From: Emticicia fluvialis
GTDB taxonomy: Bacteria; Bacteroidota; Bacteroidia; Cytophagales; Spirosomataceae
DNA: 64,000 nt
Direction: 5' to 3'
NCBI RefSeq assembly: GCF_024793945.1
Contig: NZ_JANUSD010000005.1
Location: forward strand, 186,001 to 250,000
Part shown: piece by piece, positions 59,687 through 64,000 of the stretch
How positions within the stretch are numbered: the first letter of the stretch is position 1
How the letters are laid out: the number at the start of each line of letters is the position of its first letter
Notes under the pieces: generated by a model
What the model was told of the DNA's origin: nothing
The model's database searches: none
Seen by the model: the letters and a program-made list of their open reading frames with translations, nothing else
Program-made: the position numbers and the translations under genes

Positions 59687-60436
59687 ATGCCATTCAAAGT
59701 CGAAAAGGTAACGCTGGGGGAGATTCTGCCGTATCGCCATTTGTTTTTGCAGGAAATAAACCGGCAGGTAAGATACAATGCCACCCATGAACGCCGCTGG
59801 TCAGACGCATACCTGCTTTATGCTGACCATACCATGATTGGCTACGCCTCAGTAAAAGGGCAGGAGATACCCGACCGCGACACCCTCTTTGAGTTTTACC
59901 TGCTGCCTATGTATCAGCATCTGGCCAGCAGGGTGTTTCCATACTTATTGTCGGCTTCGGGCGTTCAATATATAGAAACCCAAAGCAATGCGCTGTTGCT
60001 TACCACCATGCTGTATGAGTTTGCCGTTAATATACATGCCCTTGTTATTTTGTTTGAAGACGGCCCGCATGCCAATCTGCCAGCACCCGCAGGGGTAACT
60101 TTTCAGACCAGACAATCATTTGAAGCCCTTTACGGCAAACAAACAGAAAGCGACAGCGGTTATGTGCTTGAGAAAGCCGGAGAAGAGGTAGCCAACGGAG
60201 ATTTTTTATTGCACTATAACAAACCTTTTGCAGATTTGTATATGGAAGTAAAAGAGAGCCACCGCCGGCAAGGCCTGGGGGCGTATCTGATACAGGAACT
60301 GAAACGCGTGTGCCATGCGGCAGGTAAAATACCCGCTGCCCGCTGTAATATAGAAAATAAAGCATCGAAGGCAACTTTACTGAAAGGCGGCCTGCAAGTT
60401 GTAGGCTTTATGTTGATTGGAGAAGTGAAAAAATGA
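59687..60436 (+). CDS. GNAT family N-acetyltransferase
   Basis: 249 residues. The C-terminal half carries the acetyl-CoA loop LYMEVKESHRRQGLGAYLIQELKRVCHAAGKIPAARCNIENKASKATLLKGGL (about residues 185-240), with the RRQGLG pyrophosphate-binding turn. The N-terminal half is a diverged GNAT-like region without a recognised motif, so this may be a two-domain member. The substrate is unknown. It is 7 bases upstream of the DUF1835 gene, indicating cotranscription. There is no signal peptide. Confidence 0.82.
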   Translation: MPFKVEKVTLGEILPYRHLFLQEINRQVRYNATHERRWSDAYLLYADHTMIGYASVKGQEIPDRDTLFEFYLLPMYQHLASRVFPYLLSASGVQYIETQSNALLLTTMLYEFAVNIHALVILFEDGPHANLPAPAGVTFQTRQSFEALYGKQTESDSGYVLEKAGEEVANGDFLLHYNKPFADLYMEVKESHRRQGLGAYLIQELKRVCHAAGKIPAARCNIENKASKATLLKGGLQVVGFMLIGEVKK

Positions 60437-60443
60437 AAAAGCA

Positions 60444-61187
60444 ATGATTTACCACGTTCTGAATGGAGACTCCCTGGCCTTGATTTTTAAAGAGACCACA
60501 ATAGAGGGAGATGTTATGATTGCCCGTGAGGCACTGATTGACGGCAGCCTGGCCGGAGATAACCTGCCCGATTTCTGGCAGACCCGCGCGGATTGTCATG
60601 GTATTAGTCTGGATGAATATCAGGCCTATTCGGTTTCTGAGTTTGACCAGATAATGAATGCCCCGCACGATGCCACTTTCCATCTGTGGTTTGGGTATGA
60701 CTTGTTTTGTCAGGTCAATATGTGGTTTGTTATTTCGTTAATTCATAACCAACCCAATAACAGAAAAACGTATGTGGTGTACCCGACTTTTCTGGCTGAG
60801 GCCGATATCTGGCAGGAGTTCGGCCATGCCGGGGTAGACGATTTGGAGGCAAGCCTTGCAACCCGCATCAAACTGGAGCCAGAAGATATTCAACTGGCGA
60901 ATGACCTTTGGCAGGCTTATAAGACACATGACCTCGAGGCTTTGGCTCAATTACCGCAGCGTCAATCGGCCTGTTTTCCGTATTTAAAGCAGGTAATTCA
61001 GGCGCATTTAGACCGTTTTCCGGTGGAAGGACAACCGCCCAGGCATGAGCGCGTACTGGCAGAAATTATAGAAAACGGAGAAACCGATTTCCATAACGTG
61101 TTCAGGCTATTTACTGAGCAACAAGGTGTTTATGGCTTTGGAGACGCGCAACTGAAACCGGTTTATGATAAACTGATGGCCAGGTAA
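60444..61187 (+). CDS. DUF1835 domain protein
   Basis: 247 residues. MIYHVLNGDSLALIFKETTIEGDVMIAREALIDGSLAGD is the DUF1835 N-terminal signature (HxxxGDSLA...). The C-terminal half (from about residue 140) is helical and ends GVYGFGDAQLKPVYDKLMA, like the helical domain often fused to it. The biochemical function is unknown. It follows the GNAT gene by 7 bases and is probably in the same operon. Confidence 0.82.
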   Translation: MIYHVLNGDSLALIFKETTIEGDVMIAREALIDGSLAGDNLPDFWQTRADCHGISLDEYQAYSVSEFDQIMNAPHDATFHLWFGYDLFCQVNMWFVISLIHNQPNNRKTYVVYPTFLAEADIWQEFGHAGVDDLEASLATRIKLEPEDIQLANDLWQAYKTHDLEALAQLPQRQSACFPYLKQVIQAHLDRFPVEGQPPRHERVLAEIIENGETDFHNVFRLFTEQQGVYGFGDAQLKPVYDKLMAR

Positions 61188-61274
61188 GACCCAAAACCAC
61201 TCAAAAATATGTCATGCCTCATGGGGCAATGTGAGGGTTTTTATTAACTTCGTACACAAATATTGAATAGGAAT

Positions 61275-62312
61275 ATGTTTAAGACGTTGTTTTTGATTTG
61301 TGTTTCAACAGGGGCATTGGCTCAGCAATTAATGAGCAGTGTAGTGGGCGACTGGATAAAAGAAGATATCCGGTTAAAAGATGGCAGCCCTATTTTGGAT
61401 AAAACTATCAATAATTTACAGTTACGTTATATTTTTAATACAGACGGCACGGTTAGGGCGGTTTATGAGGGGAGATCCGGCGACAGGTCCTATAAGATTA
61501 AAAATGATACGCTGATTATCGGGGGCGATACTTTCTATAAAATTGAACAGTTGAGCGACATCAAACTGGTGTTGCAGCAAATTACTGCCGACTCGTCTGC
61601 CAATGCTTTGAAAATTATCTTTACCCCGGCGCATTTATATAACATTGGCTATTTACCCGAAAAGTACCGTACCCGTGGTGGTGATACCATTTATGTGCTG
61701 AAACCCAACTACCTGGAGCCATTCTTTATGGATGCTGAAATGTCGGCGAGTGCCTATATTTCAGATAATTTTGATTTCCCGGAATACAGGGCTGCAGATT
61801 TTTATACGCGGTTTATTATAACCAGTAAAGGCGAGGTAAAAGGCATTGAAATTTTGAGAAGTACCAGCGAAAGGTTTAATAATAAACTGATTGCTGCCAT
61901 TAAAAAAACAGAGGGCAAATGGAAACCCGCCATTTGGGAAGGCAAACCCGTAAACGTAGAAGTAAAAATGGGCTTTGATATAGGCTGGTCAGAACGCGAG
62001 GCAATGAAAAATTCATCAGCAGACCCGGATGCAGCAGAGGCAGATTTGGCGGAGTCGAACGAGTTTCTGTCTGAAGGAAAATACAATCTCTCTTTACGAA
62101 ATTATAACGAGGCTATCAGAAACTTTACCTGGAGCCTTGAGAAAAACCCTTTGAATGTAGATGCCTATTATGGCAGAGCCAGCGCTTATGCAATTAAAAA
62201 AGACACCAAAAGAATGTGCGAAGACCTGCTGCAACTAAAAAACCTGCAACAAGCCAGAGGCACGCAGCTATGGGAGAAGTTCTGCACAAATAGTAATGGC
62301 GATAAAAAATAA
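61275..62312 (+). CDS. Exported protein with TonB C-terminal-like and TPR regions
   Basis: 345 residues from the ATG at 61275 (a TTG lies four codons upstream). The signal peptide MFKTLFLICVSTGALAQQ is followed by a lipocalin-like beta region (about 25-130: VVGDWIKEDIRLKDGSP...LIIGGDTFYKIEQLSDIKLVL), then a TonB C-terminal-like domain (about 160-240: RFIITSKGEVKGIEILRSTSERFNNKLIAAIKKTEGKWKPAIWEGKPVNVEV) and a short TPR segment (about 270-325). Such proteins occur in many Bacteroidota; they may sit in the periplasm. The specific role is unknown. Confidence 0.8.
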   Translation: MFKTLFLICVSTGALAQQLMSSVVGDWIKEDIRLKDGSPILDKTINNLQLRYIFNTDGTVRAVYEGRSGDRSYKIKNDTLIIGGDTFYKIEQLSDIKLVLQQITADSSANALKIIFTPAHLYNIGYLPEKYRTRGGDTIYVLKPNYLEPFFMDAEMSASAYISDNFDFPEYRAADFYTRFIITSKGEVKGIEILRSTSERFNNKLIAAIKKTEGKWKPAIWEGKPVNVEVKMGFDIGWSEREAMKNSSADPDAAEADLAESNEFLSEGKYNLSLRNYNEAIRNFTWSLEKNPLNVDAYYGRASAYAIKKDTKRMCEDLLQLKNLQQARGTQLWEKFCTNSNGDKK

Positions 62313-62346
62313 ATCCTGCTCCTTCATGTAAAAGAACAGGATTTAT
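62309..62346. terminator. Possible terminator between the TonB-C gene and the desaturase gene
   Basis: ATAAATCCTG (62309-62318) and CAGGATTTAT (62337-62346) form a perfect 10-bp stem with an 18-base loop, overlapping the stop codon of the upstream gene. T-rich tracts are short, so the strength is uncertain. Confidence 0.5.
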
Positions 62347-62371
62347 CAGGTTATTTCAATGCAAATGGCTT

Positions 62372-63352
62372 TTAAGAAGCAATCCAGCTAAATTCGTATT
62401 CCAGATTCGGTACTTTCGTACGCTCGGCAACACGGCGTAACCTGGCAGGTAATGCCATCAGGTAATCGCGGGCGCGTTCACCTGCATCATTCAGATTGGT
62501 TATGCCGGCAATTTTCCATTCATCAAGCAAAGATTCCATAATCTCAATGTAGTCTACGGTAGTATATACCCCCAAGCGTTGCGCTGCATCTGAAAAATGC
62601 GAGAAAGTCTGCCCGATTTTAACACCTGTTTCTCTTAAAAAATGAGCAGGCATTACAATTTTCTTCTTCATCATATCTTCAAAGGCCAGCATCATTTCAG
62701 ACGGGTCCACTTCAAAAATATTGCTGATAAAGGTTTTGTAAGCTTTGGCATGGCGCATTTCGTCAGAGGCAATCACTCCACACATTTTAGACAACGTGTT
62801 GTTGTTATACTTCTTGGCCAGGGTGGCTGTGCGGCGGTGCGAAATATTGGTGGCCAGCTCCTGAAACGATGTGTACACAAAGTTACGGTAAGGGTCACGG
62901 CCGGTGCCAATATCAAAACCATCGGCAATCAGAAATTGCGTTGATGTTTCCATTGCACGCATATTTACACGACCCGACAAATACAAAAACTTATTGAGCA
63001 GGTCTCCGTGGCGGTTCTCTTCGGCTGTCCAGTGGCGTACCCATTTGGCCCATCCGTTGGGTTCGTTTACCTGGTCAACACCTACTACATCAATCAGCCA
63101 GGACTCATACGTGGGCAGGGCTTCTTCTGTAATGGTGTCACCAATTAATACAGCTATATAGTCGTAAGGCAATTCTCTGGCGTTCTCTTGCAGAAGCTTT
63201 ACTTCCTGAAAAAAATCTTCTTTTGTAGCGTCTGGGAGAAAGTCTGATGGTTGCCAATTTGTTTCGATGGGTTTCAAAAATTCTTCAACAAAAAAGTCAA
63301 TTTTTTGTCCTACAAATTTCATCACCTCTAGTCTTAAATTGGATAATTCCAT
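62372..63352 (-). CDS. Acyl-ACP desaturase (fatty acid desaturase type 2)
   Basis: 326 residues of the soluble di-iron desaturase family. WTAEENRHGDLLNKFLYLSGRV (ExxH, about residue 110) and CGVIASDEMRHAKAYKTFI (ExxH, about 195) supply the iron ligands, with the other Glu residues in EEVKLLQENA-like and QELATNISH helices. It introduces a double bond into acyl chains bound to acyl carrier protein, with ferredoxin as electron donor, in the cytoplasm. It is convergent with the TonB-C gene and divergent from the acyltransferase gene. The start ATG is well placed. Confidence 0.92.
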   Translation of the reverse strand: MELSNLRLEVMKFVGQKIDFFVEEFLKPIETNWQPSDFLPDATKEDFFQEVKLLQENARELPYDYIAVLIGDTITEEALPTYESWLIDVVGVDQVNEPNGWAKWVRHWTAEENRHGDLLNKFLYLSGRVNMRAMETSTQFLIADGFDIGTGRDPYRNFVYTSFQELATNISHRRTATLAKKYNNNTLSKMCGVIASDEMRHAKAYKTFISNIFEVDPSEMMLAFEDMMKKKIVMPAHFLRETGVKIGQTFSHFSDAAQRLGVYTTVDYIEIMESLLDEWKIAGITNLNDAGERARDYLMALPARLRRVAERTKVPNLEYEFSWIAS

Positions 63353-63462
63353 GATAATGTCTTTTAAAGCTCTTTTATTTTATAAAACGCCGCAAGGTAC
63401 GTTTATTTTATCTGAAAACAGTAAAATATTGGCTTAATTTATGAAAAAGCCCATTTTCTGAC

Positions 63463-63470
63463 TAGTTTTG
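63463..63470 (+). promoter_or_regulatory. Candidate -7 element of the acyltransferase gene
   Basis: TAGTTTTG fits TAnnTTTG and lies 16 bases before the ATG at 63487. No clear -33 element is seen. Confidence 0.35.
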
Positions 63471-63486
63471 TACAAAAAAAAACTTC

Positions 63487-64000
63487 ATGAAAAAAGTTCT
63501 TGATTACATACTCAGTATTATTTATTTGCTCTATTTTGGACTATTATTAGTTATTTTTCATGTAGTACAGGTTGTGGCTTTTAATGTTTTCGGCAAAAAG
63601 GCGCACAAGAAGTCGGTTGATTTCTTCAATCTGATGCTTACAACCAGTTATTATATTACCGGCACTACGGTGCATTTTGAACAACAGGAAGCATATCCAA
63701 CCGACCGCCCCATTGTTTTTATAGCCAACCACCAGAGTACTTTTGATATCCCGGCAATTATCTGGTTTTTAAGAAAACACCAACCCATTTTTGTTTCAAA
63801 AATAGAACTCGCAAAGGGCATACCCAGCATATCATATAACCTCAGAAAAAGCGGTGCCGCGCTCATAGACCGCAAAGATGGCAAGCAGGCGGTGTCTGAA
63901 ATTCTGAAATTGAGTAAATATATCCACGAAAACAATTTTTCTGCTGTTATATTTCCGGAAGGCACCCGCTCTAAAACAGACGAAATGAAGCCCTTTGCCG
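63487..64000 (+). CDS. plsC: 1-acyl-sn-glycerol-3-phosphate acyltransferase (PlsC family), N-terminal part
   Basis: 171 codons are present before the right edge. The protein begins MKKVLDYILSIIYLLYFGLL with a membrane helix. IANHQSTFDIPAIIWFLRKH is the HX4D catalytic motif, KIELAKGIPSISYNLRKSGAALIDRKDG is the second motif region and VIFPEGTRSKTDEMKPF the third (FPEGTRS). It acylates lysophosphatidic acid to phosphatidic acid at the inner membrane. The rest of the gene lies outside the window. It is divergent from the desaturase gene, which also serves lipid synthesis. Confidence 0.92.
   Translation, partial: MKKVLDYILSIIYLLYFGLLLVIFHVVQVVAFNVFGKKAHKKSVDFFNLMLTTSYYITGTTVHFEQQEAYPTDRPIVFIANHQSTFDIPAIIWFLRKHQPIFVSKIELAKGIPSISYNLRKSGAALIDRKDGKQAVSEILKLSKYIHENNFSAVIFPEGTRSKTDEMKPFA

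Overview
The window is about 64 kb of a Bacteroidota chromosome, most likely a Cytophagales-type bacterium (inference). The signs are two type IX secretion genes (porU, porV), a GldA-type ATPase, bacillithiol synthesis (bshC), SusC/RagA-style TonB receptor architecture, DUF5916 and DUF4374 proteins, few Shine-Dalgarno sites, and promoters of the Bacteroidota form TTTG-n19-TAnnTTTG. The tRNA-His and mntR promoters fit that form exactly. No rRNA, insertion sequence, phage or CRISPR array was seen. The only assembly defect is a 100-N gap inside a near-identical TPR repeat array.

Layout. 1-3.4 kb: an efflux locus on the minus strand (TetR regulator, hot-dog thioesterase, TolC, flavodoxin-fold oxidoreductase, start of a membrane fusion protein) with two matching 13-bp operators. 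3.5-9.6 kb: bshC, a long-chain acyl-CoA ligase and priA. 9.8-12 kb: mntH and mntR, divergent around a DtxR/MntR-type dyad. 12.1-15.3 kb: LptF/G permease, SGNH hydrolase lipoprotein, argG. 15.4-18.9 kb: an AT-rich lasso-peptide cluster. 19-29 kb: cutC, gldA, secreted Gfo/Idh/MocA oxidoreductase, GH43 enzyme, guaB, xylA, SemiSWEET. 27.4-33.3 kb: a divergent iron-uptake locus (PepSY membrane protein plus two small membrane proteins; TonB receptor plus DUF4374 lipoprotein) around a Fur-like dyad. 33.3-44.5 kb: Hsp70-like protein, PQQ-type sugar dehydrogenase, NmrA-like protein, GlmU-like protein, holB, hemC, sbcC and sbcD. 44.6-57.2 kb: GH3-like acyl adenylase, glycerophosphodiester phosphodiesterase, DUF5916 protein, porV, porU, SprT-like protein, recG. 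57.2-59.6 kb: tRNA-His and an AT-rich two-gene TPR module. 59.7-64 kb: GNAT, DUF1835, a TonB-C/TPR protein, acyl-ACP desaturase and the start of a plsC-type acyltransferase.

Most notable. (1) A lasso-peptide cluster with a 47-residue precursor whose predicted core, GSSDAGEDYASEIS, ends in Ser. It has a stand-alone PqqD-like recognition protein on the opposite strand, an HPr-kinase-like protein of the type that phosphorylates a C-terminal Ser, and an asparagine-synthetase-like cyclase. No leader peptidase (B2) and no dedicated exporter are present in the window. (2) A translationally coupled pair at 57495-59598. The first protein ends with, and the second begins with, the same glycine-rich motif, and the second continues into at least five near-identical 46-residue TPR units interrupted by the gap. 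This could be an undescribed assembly or conflict-type module; no effector domain is visible.

The remaining genes are mostly housekeeping or ordinary accessory functions. Several hairpin terminators mark clear transcription-unit boundaries.
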